Positions 1 to 7,216 of a stretch of DNA of 16,084 nt are shown here, piece after piece. The position numbers and the translations under genes were made by a program. The notes beneath the pieces were generated by a model. That model worked only from the letters and a program-made list of their open reading frames with translations, was not told the origin of the DNA and made no database searches. Within the stretch, counting starts at the first letter, position 1. Every line of letters begins with the position of its first letter. Source of the DNA: JBBDMU01 sp040878115 (lineage in GTDB: Bacteria > Bacteroidota > Rhodothermia > Balneolales > Natronogracilivirgulaceae); contig JBBDMV010000113.1 in NCBI GenBank assembly GCA_040878115.1, positions 1 through 16,084 of the forward strand, written 5' to 3'.

Positions 1-168
1 TACCTGCCTTTTATGGTAATTGACCTTGTTGTTGCATCTATATTATTATCCATGGGTATTATGTTCCTTCCGCCTGTGTTGGTGTCTCTTCCATTCAAGA
101 TCCTTGTATTTGTTTTGAGCGATGGGTGGTATCTGCTCGTAGAGTCCTTGGTGAGAAGTTTTAATTAA
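1..168 (+). CDS. fliP: Flagellar export gate protein FliP, C-terminal fragment (5' end outside window)
   Basis: The first 55 codons, open from base 1 to a TAA at 166-168, encode the C-terminus of FliP, a core subunit of the flagellar type III export gate in the inner membrane. The visible part holds the conserved hydrophobic stretch with 'VIDLVVAS', 'MGIMFLPP' and 'SLPFKI', and then a short tail with 'DGWYLL', which is the usual end of FliP. The fragment covers roughly the last membrane helices; the start and the periplasmic domain lie upstream of the window. fliQ and fliR follow on the same strand in the classic fliP-Q-R order, with about 30 bp to fliQ, so co-transcription is likely. The identification rests on these short conserved motifs and on context. 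Confidence 0.95.
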   Translation, partial: YLPFMVIDLVVASILLSMGIMFLPPVLVSLPFKILVFVLSDGWYLLVESLVRSFN

Positions 169-198
169 TCGCATGGTAAATCATAACAGATATATCTG

Positions 199-468
199 AT
201 GAATACTGAAGTTGGCATTTATTGGGTGCAGGAAGCGTTGAAAGCGATGGTGGTTTTGTCCGGTCCCGTCTTAATTGGAGCATTGATCATCGGTCTGGCC
301 GTAGCTCTGTTTCAGGCGGTCACGACTATACAGGAGATGACACTGTCTTACGTGCCGAAGATGTTGGTAGTGGCCGTTATCCTGTATTTTTTGTTTGGGT
401 TCATGCTTCAGTATTCAATTGATTTTGTACAGCAAATATTTTCTTTTATAGGCACCATAAATCAGTAA
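199..468 (+). CDS. fliQ: Flagellar export gate protein FliQ
   Basis: An 89-residue protein of the length usual for FliQ, with two membrane helices (about residues 15-37 and 50-75). Family marks are 'ALKAMVVLSGPVLIG' near the N-terminus, 'GLAVALFQAVTTIQEMTLSYVPK' type residues in the middle (the conserved QA-T-IQE-TL-PK pattern), and a hydrophobic second helix. FliQ packs with FliP and FliR into the helical pore of the export gate. It lies between fliP and fliR on the same strand. The ATG at 199 is the natural start; no Shine-Dalgarno sequence is visible ahead of it, as for most genes here. Confidence 0.96.
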   Translation: MNTEVGIYWVQEALKAMVVLSGPVLIGALIIGLAVALFQAVTTIQEMTLSYVPKMLVVAVILYFLFGFMLQYSIDFVQQIFSFIGTINQ

Positions 469-518
469 TTCACGAAACTGCTCTCATATCATATTTATGG
501 CGCTTTAAGTAACAGGCT

Positions 519-1295
519 ATGGAACTTACGGTAGATCTTATTCTTACCTCCTTTTTGATTTTTGTAAGAGTGGGCGCACTGATTGCCACAGCTCCATATT
601 TTAGCAACGAATCGACTCCTATTCAGGTAAAGGTTTTTTTTTCCCTAATATTGGCCGTCATGCTTTTTCCTGTAATACCCGTTCAGGAGATGGTTCTGCC
701 TATTGATGCCGGTATGTTCGAAATAGTGGTTTCGGTGGTAAAGGAAATGCTGGTTGGCATTGCCATGGGGGTGACCGGCCAGGTGCTGTTTTCATCACTT
801 CAAATTAGCGGTGAATTAATAAGCTTAAACGTTGGGCTGACATTTGCGAATATTGTTGACCCTATTAGCTCCATGCAGCAGTCCATAATAAGCCAGTTAT
901 TTTTGTTACTGGGCACCTTTATATTTATCAGTTCCGGCGGGGATGAATATTATATTAGGGCCCTGGCCGAGAGTTTTGAAATTGTACCTATTGGTACTGT
1001 AGATGCAACCGCTGCAGCTCCCTTATTTATTGAAATGGCCACACGCCTGTTCTTGCTTGGTGTACAGATATCAGCCCCTTTCATGGTAGTGCTTTTTCTT
1101 ATGGACCTCTCCTTTGCGATATTTGGCAGGATTATGCCTCGGGCCAACATATTTTTCATTGCCCTGCCATTAAAGGTCGGAGTGGGTTTTTTACTACTGC
1201 TTGTCGTGATCCCTTTTGCACCCCTTGCATTCGAAATGGTCTTTTTTGAAATATGGGAGTTTCTGGAACGCATGTTGCATGCATTGGGAGGATAA
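519..1295 (+). CDS. fliR: Flagellar export gate protein FliR
   Basis: A 258-residue, strongly hydrophobic protein with about six predicted membrane helices, matching FliR in size. FliR caps the FliP/FliQ helical assembly at the export gate and contacts FlhB. Family marks include the N-terminal 'FLIFVRVGALIATAP' segment (residues 12-26), the central 'KEMLVGIAMG' and 'QISGELIS' motifs, and the C-terminal 'ANIFFIALPLKVGVGF' region. It is the last gene of the fliP-Q-R set. It converges with fliA, with only 23 bp between the stop codons and no hairpin terminator visible, so transcripts from the two strands probably overlap at their 3' ends. Confidence 0.96.
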   Translation: MELTVDLILTSFLIFVRVGALIATAPYFSNESTPIQVKVFFSLILAVMLFPVIPVQEMVLPIDAGMFEIVVSVVKEMLVGIAMGVTGQVLFSSLQISGELISLNVGLTFANIVDPISSMQQSIISQLFLLLGTFIFISSGGDEYYIRALAESFEIVPIGTVDATAAAPLFIEMATRLFLLGVQISAPFMVVLFLMDLSFAIFGRIMPRANIFFIALPLKVGVGFLLLLVVIPFAPLAFEMVFFEIWEFLERMLHALGG

Positions 1296-1318
1296 ACTTT
1301 AGTGCAGACTAACAATTT

Positions 1319-2086
1319 TTATTTAAAAACCTCTTCACGCTTCTGATTTTTGATCAGGCTTGATTTAAGCTTAATCAATAATTTGCCTACAATTTGCGAT
1401 ATCCTGGCCTCAGTGAGTCCAAGCAGTAGCGCAATTTCTTTCAAGGTTAGGTTTTCGTAGTAATAGAGAGCCAAAATTAATCTATCCTTTTCCTTCAATT
1501 GTTTGATGACGGATTTTATATTTGCCGTTGTATCTTCCTGAATCAAAGACTGGTCGGGTAGCTCTGAATTTGGGTCTTCAATCCTGTCAACCTGGTATGG
1601 ATTGGAGTTATCGGAACCCTGGTCTAATGACAATACAGCACGTTGTTGAACATTGCCTAATAAGTTTAAGTAGTCTTTTTTATGAATATTAAGTTCATGA
1701 GCTACTTCATCATCTTCCGGGTCGCGCCCTAACTCCTGCTGTAGTTTATCAATGGCCTCCTGAGCTTTCCCAAACAAGGCCCTGTCATTTCTGGGGAGCT
1801 GATCGATAGAACGTAAATAATCAATGACACTGCCTCGAATGCGGTAATAAGCAAATGTATTAAATTGATTTTTTTTCTGAGAGTCATAACTGTCAAGAGC
1901 CTGAAGGAGGCCCATAATCCCTGCACTTTCAATATCTTCGTATTGTGAAAGAGGGGTATCGGGCCTTCTTACTTTACCTATAATGCTTTTTACCAAAGGC
2001 ATAGACTCTGTTATGATGGTATTTCGTATACCCTCCGTCGGTTCATCGCAATAGGCATTAACCAGTTCCTGCAGTGATAATTTCAT
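1319..2086 (-). CDS. fliA: Flagellar sigma factor FliA (sigma-28 / SigD type)
   Basis: A 255-residue sigma-70 family factor with the three-domain layout of FliA/SigD/WhiG. Sigma2 spans about residues 20-95, including 'DIESAGIMGL' and the aromatic-rich 'FNTFAYYRIRGSVIDYLRS' stretch used in core binding and -10 recognition. Sigma3 spans about 100-150 ('LPRNDR...LQQELGRDP'). Sigma4 spans about 190-243, with a helix-turn-helix around 'LTLKEIALLLGLTEARISQI' that reads the -35 element. It directs RNA polymerase to late flagellar promoters. It is the last gene of the flhB-flhA-flhF-orf70-fliA operon. A run AAGGGGG lies about 10 bases before the ATG and may be one of the few real Shine-Dalgarno sites here. 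Its anti-sigma factor FlgM is not encoded in this window. Confidence 0.96.
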   Translation of the reverse strand: MKLSLQELVNAYCDEPTEGIRNTIITESMPLVKSIIGKVRRPDTPLSQYEDIESAGIMGLLQALDSYDSQKKNQFNTFAYYRIRGSVIDYLRSIDQLPRNDRALFGKAQEAIDKLQQELGRDPEDDEVAHELNIHKKDYLNLLGNVQQRAVLSLDQGSDNSNPYQVDRIEDPNSELPDQSLIQEDTTANIKSVIKQLKEKDRLILALYYYENLTLKEIALLLGLTEARISQIVGKLLIKLKSSLIKNQKREEVFK

Positions 2087-2131
2087 AAATTATAACCCCC
2101 TTATAAAAAATGGCATACTTCAACAAATATC

Positions 2132-2344
2132 TTATTGCGAAGATGTCTTTGTATCGGCCTTTTTTTTTGCCGGCTGTTCTCTAATAATATTTAGCAGCAC
2201 GGATGACATTTTTGTTAGTATGATAAGAGCCGAAAAAACAATAGCCGCTTTCACTATTGCAGATTCAAATGTTGAGCCGGCAGTAATTAGAAAGAAGAAA
2301 ACAAGCATGGCGACGATTATGTATAGCTGAACTAATTGAGGCAT
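2132..2344 (-). CDS. Small two-helix membrane protein in the flhF-fliA interval, function unknown
   Basis: A 70-residue protein I do not recognise. Two hydrophobic segments, about residues 5-22 and 26-48, suggest a membrane hairpin; the short connection carries a Ser/Thr/Glu patch ('GSTFES'). The last 18 residues are polar and lysine-rich ('REQPAKKKADTKTSSQ'), consistent with a cytoplasmic tail under the positive-inside rule. It is 30 bp from flhF upstream and 45 bp from fliA downstream, so it is almost certainly co-transcribed with them. In many bacteria flhG, a MinD-like ATPase, occupies this interval; this protein has no resemblance to it. Being embedded in the operon argues that it is a real gene with a flagellar role, perhaps connected with FlhF or the export gate, but that is inference. 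Confidence 0.75.
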   Translation of the reverse strand: MPQLVQLYIIVAMLVFFFLITAGSTFESAIVKAAIVFSALIILTKMSSVLLNIIREQPAKKKADTKTSSQ

Positions 2345-2374
2345 AGCGTATCTGCTTTTTTGTTATTAATAATG

Positions 2375-3754
2375 TTAATCAAATTGGTTGACCATTTCAT
2401 TTTCATAAGACCTGAAGATCTTGTTTCCAATATTTTCTTCAATCTCGCCAAAAGAAAATGGATCAGGTGAAATGTCTGTGTGAATAAAGCCAAACTCGCT
2501 ATTCAACGCCTCCTTATAGCTTGTGAGCTTGCCGAATGAGTGCTGGCACATTTCGATATTTGAAAGGGCAATGAATTCGGGGCGAAAAGAATGGTTGATT
2601 GGTAACTGATCTATGATCTCAAGGGGGTCAACCAGTGAATGGGCTGTAAAATGGTGTTTCACCGAATGGTATTCGCCCAACACACGGTTATAATGCTCCC
2701 AGCGTTCTTCAACGATCTCGATATTATAGGGCATGGGTTCAGTGATTAATACAATGTGGTCTTTTTCATCGGCCGAGCCCATAAATTTCTGCCATTCATA
2801 ATGGGTTGCAATACTTTGGCACGGAAGATCATTGCTTAGAAGGGAGTCGATCATTTGCCGCCCTGTTTTGTTAAAGCCCTGGGCATTGGAAAATATCATA
2901 GCGATATGGCACCTGGAACCCTCATGCTCCAGGTGCCTGGCTGCAGCCGCGGCAAGGTTGGTCACATTGGTACCGGAAAAAGAGCTGAATAGATGCGTTT
3001 TACCCTCGCTTAAGGGATGCGATGGTTTAAAGTAACGCTCTATTTCAGCTTTTATATCTTCCGCGATCCTGCTATATCTATCTATGGCTTGATTGTTGCT
3101 CTGCTCCCAATTTTCGAACCACTCAATCACCAGCTCCGGGCGAAAACGAAGATTGCGCAGATACTGGTATAATGGATGATATGTGTAATTGCTCTGATGA
3201 TCTTCTGCCAGTTTCCAGACCATCCGTTCCAGCAAATCAATTCGTCTGTCCATCATTTTGATGTTGCTGTTATACGCAGTTGGTTCAACCGGTTTACGTT
3301 TGAAATGTTCTCTAAATGATTTTTTAGGATCTTCTTGTTGCTCCGCTTCTGGACTTGAAGCCTTTTGAATTGGCTCAGCAAAACTCTCACTGGACCTGAT
3401 AAATGAAACCCCACCTTTTTCTTTTACTGAGGAGGATGTAGCACTTTCTGGTAAATTATGGCCATTCTTTGGCAATAAATGGCCATTATCTCCAGTCGTT
3501 TCGAAAATTCGGCCAATTTGCTTCAATATGGGGTCGAACAGTGTTGTCGATGGAGGTTTCTTTTTAAGCTGGGTATTTTGTTGATTTGCATGTTGAATTG
3601 AATGGTCCTCCTCAATAACAGAAACGGTAATTGAGGCAGGTTCCGACCCGTTTGCCACTCGGCTTTCAAGGATAATAAATTTATCACCGTAGGTATGAAT
3701 GGCTTCAGCGCGGGCTTTGGCTAAGGTATCTCCTGTAAATTTTTTAATGCTCAT
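2375..3754 (-). CDS. flhF: FlhF-like protein with degenerate (probably nucleotide-free) GTPase domain
   Basis: A 459-residue protein placed like FlhF, the SRP-type GTPase that sets flagellum position and number. The N-terminal B domain is typical ('MSIKKFTGDTLAKARAEA...FIILESR', residues 1-32). A low-complexity linker (about 50-160) leads to a helical N subdomain (about 165-240) and a G-domain-like part (250-455) that ends in a FlhF-like strand-helix ('TDISPDPFSFGEIEE'). The nucleotide motifs are gone: the Walker A GxGKT position reads G-T-N-V-T (261-265), the DTAGR position reads T-E-P-M-P (338-342), and TKxDE reads S-N-I-E-M (398-402). The frame is intact, so this is not a simple frameshift. 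Its start overlaps the flhA stop as ATGA. The FlhF identity is strong from operon place and B domain; loss of GTPase activity is inferred. Confidence 0.85.
   Translation of the reverse strand: MSIKKFTGDTLAKARAEAIHTYGDKFIILESRVANGSEPASITVSVIEEDHSIQHANQQNTQLKKKPPSTTLFDPILKQIGRIFETTGDNGHLLPKNGHNLPESATSSSVKEKGGVSFIRSSESFAEPIQKASSPEAEQQEDPKKSFREHFKRKPVEPTAYNSNIKMMDRRIDLLERMVWKLAEDHQSNYTYHPLYQYLRNLRFRPELVIEWFENWEQSNNQAIDRYSRIAEDIKAEIERYFKPSHPLSEGKTHLFSSFSGTNVTNLAAAAARHLEHEGSRCHIAMIFSNAQGFNKTGRQMIDSLLSNDLPCQSIATHYEWQKFMGSADEKDHIVLITEPMPYNIEIVEERWEHYNRVLGEYHSVKHHFTAHSLVDPLEIIDQLPINHSFRPEFIALSNIEMCQHSFGKLTSYKEALNSEFGFIHTDISPDPFSFGEIEENIGNKIFRSYENEMVNQFD
2908..2937. repeat. Perfect 10-bp inverted repeat inside flhF
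   Basis: GGCACCTGGA at 2908-2917 is followed, after a 10-base spacer, by its exact reverse complement TCCAGGTGCC at 2928-2937. Both arms are G+C rich, so the flhF mRNA could form a stable stem-loop here. The arms encode residues in the segment just after the former Walker A region of FlhF. It may be chance imposed by codons, or an RNA structure affecting expression of the genes that follow (orf70, fliA). Confidence 0.5.
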
Positions 3755-5850
3755 GATTCGTGCGCTTGAAGTAGATCTGTATGGAGTTCTATTTGATCAA
3801 ATTTTTTGATTTGGGTATCGATGGTAATGTCGTTGTATGAAAGAACAGTAATGCCTGGAATTACAGAGATCATGAAATCGTATATAGCAGGTCTGAGTAC
3901 CGGAGAGGTAAGTATAATGGGTTTGTGCCCTGCATTGTTCATTTTTTCAGAGATTTTATTACAGGAAACATACAAACGCTCCACCGTATCGGGAGTAAAG
4001 CCGAGTGTGCTTGGATGCAGGTTACCCTGCTGTGCCTGGGTTATCATATGTGATTCAAGGCTGCTTTCGAAAACAGACACTGTAACCGTACTGTCGTCAT
4101 CTCTGTACTGCTCTGTAATCGTTTCGGATAGTGCACTGCGTACATACTCGGTCAAGACATCGGGGTTCTTCGTCTTGCCATGGAAATCGGCTACCGTTTC
4201 CAGGATGCTGTTTAAGTCCCTGATGGGAACTCCTTCCTTTAGCAGTCTTTTCAGGATCTGTTGAATTTCGCCATACCCCATTTTATTAGGGACCAATTCC
4301 TCAACAACGGCGGGGGAAATAGCCTTAAGGTTTTCAATTAACTGTTTCACCATCTGCCGGTCCAGCAGCTTATCGGCATTTCGTTTTATAATCTCGATCA
4401 TATGGGTAGTGATTACAGCACCGGCTTTAATAACAGAAAGCCCTAATTTTTCAGCTTCACCGCGATTTTTCGAGCTTACCCAAACGGCATCCATTCCGAA
4501 AGTAGGGTCCTTGGTTTTAACTCCTTTCAGGTCCACCTTCAAATCGGCGGGCAATAGCACAAGGTGATATTCGGGCAACAGGTCACCGTCTCCCTGCTTA
4601 ATCCCTCTCATTTTTATGATGTACTTGTTGGCGTTCAATTGAACGTTATCCCTGATACGGATAGCGGGAACTAATATGCCAAGGTCCAGAGCAAGCTGTT
4701 TTCTGAGAGAGGCCATTCTGTCGAGAAGATCGCCGCCCTGATCGGGGTCTACCAGGGGAATGATACTGTAACCGATTTCAAGCTCGAGGGTATCGATGTG
4801 CAGGTAATCTTCAACTTTTTCCTTAGGTTGTGATTCTACCTGCTTCTGCTCTTCAGCCTGAATGGCGGTTTGCTTATGTTGGTTGGTTTTTTGGTATCCT
4901 TGATAGAGTAGAAAAGCGGCAACGATCCAAAACGGCAAAGGAGGCATACCGGGCAGGAGCCCAAGAATGAAAATAAAGGTGCCTGAAAGGAACATGACCC
5001 TGGGGTTGCCAAAAAGCTGTGCGGTGATCTCAAAACTGAGATTACCTTCGGTGGCCGCCCGGGTGACAATAATGCCGGAAGCGGTTGAGATCAGCAAAGC
5101 CGGGATCTGACTTACCAGGCCATCGCCGATGGTAAGCAAAGTATAAAGGGCCGCCGCGTCACCAATGCTTAAACCTTGCTGCGTGGTGCCAATAATAAGC
5201 CCTCCGATGATATTGATAAACGTGATCAGCAAACCGGCTATAACGTCTCCTCGGACGAACTTGCTGGCACCGTCCATGGCACCGTAAAAGTCACTTTCCT
5301 GTGATATCTCTTCACGCCGTTTTTTTGCCTGATTATCTGTAAGGAGGCCGGCATTCAAATCGGCGTCGATCGCCATTTGCTTACCGGGCATGGCATCCAG
5401 TGTAAACCGGGCCGAAACTTCAGCAATACGGCCTGCCCCCTTGGTAATGACCACAAAGTTAATGATGATCAAAACGGAGAAGATGATAATCCCTATCACA
5501 AAATTGCCCTGCACCATAAAATTGCCAAAAGCTTCAATAAGGTTGCCGGCGTACCCTTCACTTAATATTAACCTGGTGGAAGCCACGTTAAGCGAGAGCC
5601 TGAAAAGGGTCAGGATCAGAAGCATTCCCGGAAAGACAGCAAATTCAAGGGGTTTGAGGGCATAAAAGGCCACAAGCAAAACGATGATCGAAAGCGAGAT
5701 ATTCAGCGCCAGAAAAAAGTCGAGTGTCCAGGTCGGGATCGGAAGGATCATAACCGTCAGGATGACGAGCACACTGGATGAGATCAGGATATCTGTGCGG
5801 CCCTTTAAGAATGAACCCCATCCGTTTCGTTTTGGGTTTGAAGCTACCAT
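3751..5850 (-). CDS. flhA: Flagellar export gate protein FlhA
   Basis: A 699-residue protein, the usual FlhA length. FlhA forms the nonameric ring of the export gate, whose cytoplasmic domain docks chaperone-substrate complexes and which couples proton motive force to export. About eight membrane helices fill residues 20-330. The family signature is clear: 'FPGMLLILTLFRLSLNVASTR' type residues (73-93), 'RFTLDAMPGKQMAIDADLNAG' type residues (148-168) and 'GAMDGASKFVRGD' (190-202). A linker (about 330-350) leads to the cytoplasmic domain to the end. It overlaps flhB by 7 bp upstream and flhF by 4 bp downstream (ATGA), which suggests translational coupling. A purine-rich AGAGGA sits 12 bases before the ATG. 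Confidence 0.98.
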   Translation of the reverse strand: MVASNPKRNGWGSFLKGRTDILISSSVLVILTVMILPIPTWTLDFFLALNISLSIIVLLVAFYALKPLEFAVFPGMLLILTLFRLSLNVASTRLILSEGYAGNLIEAFGNFMVQGNFVIGIIIFSVLIIINFVVITKGAGRIAEVSARFTLDAMPGKQMAIDADLNAGLLTDNQAKKRREEISQESDFYGAMDGASKFVRGDVIAGLLITFINIIGGLIIGTTQQGLSIGDAAALYTLLTIGDGLVSQIPALLISTASGIIVTRAATEGNLSFEITAQLFGNPRVMFLSGTFIFILGLLPGMPPLPFWIVAAFLLYQGYQKTNQHKQTAIQAEEQKQVESQPKEKVEDYLHIDTLELEIGYSIIPLVDPDQGGDLLDRMASLRKQLALDLGILVPAIRIRDNVQLNANKYIIKMRGIKQGDGDLLPEYHLVLLPADLKVDLKGVKTKDPTFGMDAVWVSSKNRGEAEKLGLSVIKAGAVITTHMIEIIKRNADKLLDRQMVKQLIENLKAISPAVVEELVPNKMGYGEIQQILKRLLKEGVPIRDLNSILETVADFHGKTKNPDVLTEYVRSALSETITEQYRDDDSTVTVSVFESSLESHMITQAQQGNLHPSTLGFTPDTVERLYVSCNKISEKMNNAGHKPIILTSPVLRPAIYDFMISVIPGITVLSYNDITIDTQIKKFDQIELHTDLLQAHES

Positions 5851-6923
5851 GTATGGTTGTTTTCCTCTTTCATGCGATAAACGTATGCAAGTATTTCAGC
5901 GATAATTTGAAAATGCTCTTCGGGGACCACTTCATCCTCATTGGCAGATGCATAAAGTGCACGGGCCACGGCTGGGTTCTCGATTATCGGGACTTCGTAT
6001 TCAATGGCAAAGCTTCTTATTTTTAACGCTCTTTGCCTCATTCCTTTTGCTTTTACAACAGGTGCGGTGTCGCTGTCAGGGTTGTATTGAAGTGCCACGG
6101 CATAATGAGTAGGGTTCGTAATCACTACATCCGAAGAGAGGACCGCATGGTCAAGTCGCTTCTTTTGGGATAATCCTACAGCCTTTTCGCGGCGCTTGCT
6201 CTTCATATGCGGGTCCCCCTCTGATTGCTTAAATTCATCACGGACTTCCTGCTTGGTCATCCTCAAGTCTTTTCTGTGCTTGAACCTTGTATAGATTGCA
6301 TCTGCAATGGCAAGAATAACAAGGGCAGACAGGATCCGGACCATCATCAGGAGAATGATCCTTCCGGCTTCACTCAAGGAGGTAGACACAGGCAGGACCA
6401 TCATTGACGAAAATACTTCAATCTCTCTGCTCAGGGTAATGTAAATGATCATACCGACCAGAATTACTTTACTTAACCCTTTCACCAACTCTGCGAGCCC
6501 CTGAATTGAGAATATCTTTTTGAACCCCTTTTTGGGACTGAGGCGGTCAGGCTTTGCTTCAAGTACTTTGGGTGCCAGTATGACCCCTGTTTGAACTACG
6601 TTGGAAAAAAGAGCAATAACCACTAATACGATCAAGGTAGGCATTAACAATGTCAAGCCTCTGCCCACAGCGGCCCCCAGCACTCTGGTGGCATTTTCCC
6701 GATCATTGAAGGTTTGGTCAAGGTTGGAGTATAGCTCCCGAAGCAGAAATTCAAATTGACTATACATCCATTGACCCGAATACAGGATGATGATCACAGC
6801 GGCAACCATGAGCAGGACGGAAGAAACCTCTTGGCTTTTTGCTACATTGCCTTCATCCTTCGCTTTTTTCAAACGCTGGGGTGTGGGCTCTTCTGTTTTA
6901 TCCTGATCATCTTTCTCTGCCAT
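5844..6923 (-). CDS. flhB: Flagellar export switch protein FlhB
   Basis: A 359-residue protein that switches export specificity from rod/hook to filament-type substrates. The N-terminus has the family pattern 'KTEEPTPQRLKKAKDEG' (residues 9-25), which fixes the start codon. About four membrane helices follow (about 33-50, 88-112, 145-165, 185-210). The cytoplasmic domain contains the autocleavage motif Asn270-Pro-Thr-His273, in which cleavage falls between Asn and Pro, and later 'PIIENPAVARALY'. All key residues are present, so the switch should work. It is the first gene of the minus-strand flhB-flhA-flhF-orf70-fliA operon and faces flgF across a 293-bp divergent region. No Shine-Dalgarno sequence is visible. 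Confidence 0.98.
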   Translation of the reverse strand: MAEKDDQDKTEEPTPQRLKKAKDEGNVAKSQEVSSVLLMVAAVIIILYSGQWMYSQFEFLLRELYSNLDQTFNDRENATRVLGAAVGRGLTLLMPTLIVLVVIALFSNVVQTGVILAPKVLEAKPDRLSPKKGFKKIFSIQGLAELVKGLSKVILVGMIIYITLSREIEVFSSMMVLPVSTSLSEAGRIILLMMVRILSALVILAIADAIYTRFKHRKDLRMTKQEVRDEFKQSEGDPHMKSKRREKAVGLSQKKRLDHAVLSSDVVITNPTHYAVALQYNPDSDTAPVVKAKGMRQRALKIRSFAIEYEVPIIENPAVARALYASANEDEVVPEEHFQIIAEILAYVYRMKEENNHTW

Positions 6924-6934
6924 GCCTGGATATA

Positions 6935-6950
6935 CTCAAAAAGAGTACCA
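6935..6950 (-). promoter_or_regulatory. Weak sigma-54-like element before flhB
   Basis: Reading the minus strand, TGGTAC, five bases, then TTGAG resembles the -24/-12 sigma-54 consensus TGGCAC-N5-TTGC(A/T). It has two deviations, including A for the conserved C of the -12 GC. The predicted start site would fall about one base before the flhB ATG, giving a practically leaderless message, which makes the call doubtful. I list it because the same TTGA variant occurs in the better element before flgF. Confidence 0.2.
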
Positions 6951-7172
6951 GTATTCAGATGACTGAAATTGTGATTTAATACAGGGTTCGCGTGCCCCGA
7001 TACTTTAATTTCTTTCCGCGCTGCGGTAAATGTTTCCGTTATTCGTACCGTCTGATTCCAGGTCTTCAGCTTGGGTCTGCTAGAAGAAAGGGAGAATAAA
7101 ACATACTGCATCTACAATACAACACAGTTTTTTAATAGCTAAGCTGTGGGCCTAAAAGTTTATCGTTAAAAA

Positions 7173-7188
7173 TGGCACGGGATTTGAA
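7173..7188 (+). promoter_or_regulatory. Candidate sigma-54 promoter of the flgF operon
   Basis: TGGCAC at 7173-7178, five bases, then TTGAA at 7184-7188 matches the sigma-54 -24/-12 consensus TGGCAC-N5-TTGC(A/T) with exact spacing. The one deviation is A for C in the -12 GC dinucleotide. The predicted transcription start is near 7199, leaving a leader of about 17 bases before the flgF ATG at 7217. Sigma-54 control of rod, ring and hook operons is well established in many flagellated bacteria. The element lies in the 293-bp divergent region (6924-7216), which leaves room for upstream activator sites. I saw no convincing long inverted repeat there, only TTCAG-N4-CTGAA at 6954-6967. Confidence 0.5.
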
Positions 7189-7216
7189 CAATAGTTTGTA
7201 AATAAAAAAACCTATT

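Noticed and set aside
2817..2840. TTGGCACGG...TTGC inside flhF as a sigma-54 site
   Set aside because: The spacing between the two halves is nine bases instead of five, and it lies within a coding sequence.
3806..4264. A 152-codon open frame on the plus strand opposite flhA
   Set aside because: It is antisense to a clear, full-length flhA, has no recognisable domain and follows the codon shadow of that gene.
6869..7111. An 80-codon minus-strand frame overlapping the start of flhB in another frame
   Set aside because: It runs through the divergent promoter region and into flhB, and its product has no hydrophobic core or recognisable motif; it is probably a chance frame.
7152..7180. A -35-like TAAAAGTTT on the plus strand before flgF as a sigma-28 promoter
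   Set aside because: At the required distance the -10 region reads TGGCACGG, which does not resemble GCCGATAA.
7160..7186. A possible FliA-type promoter on the minus strand (CAAA-N15-AACGATAA) for flhB
   Set aside because: It deviates from TAAA-N15-GCCGATAA in both boxes, lies over 230 bases from flhB and overlaps the better sigma-54 candidate on the other strand.
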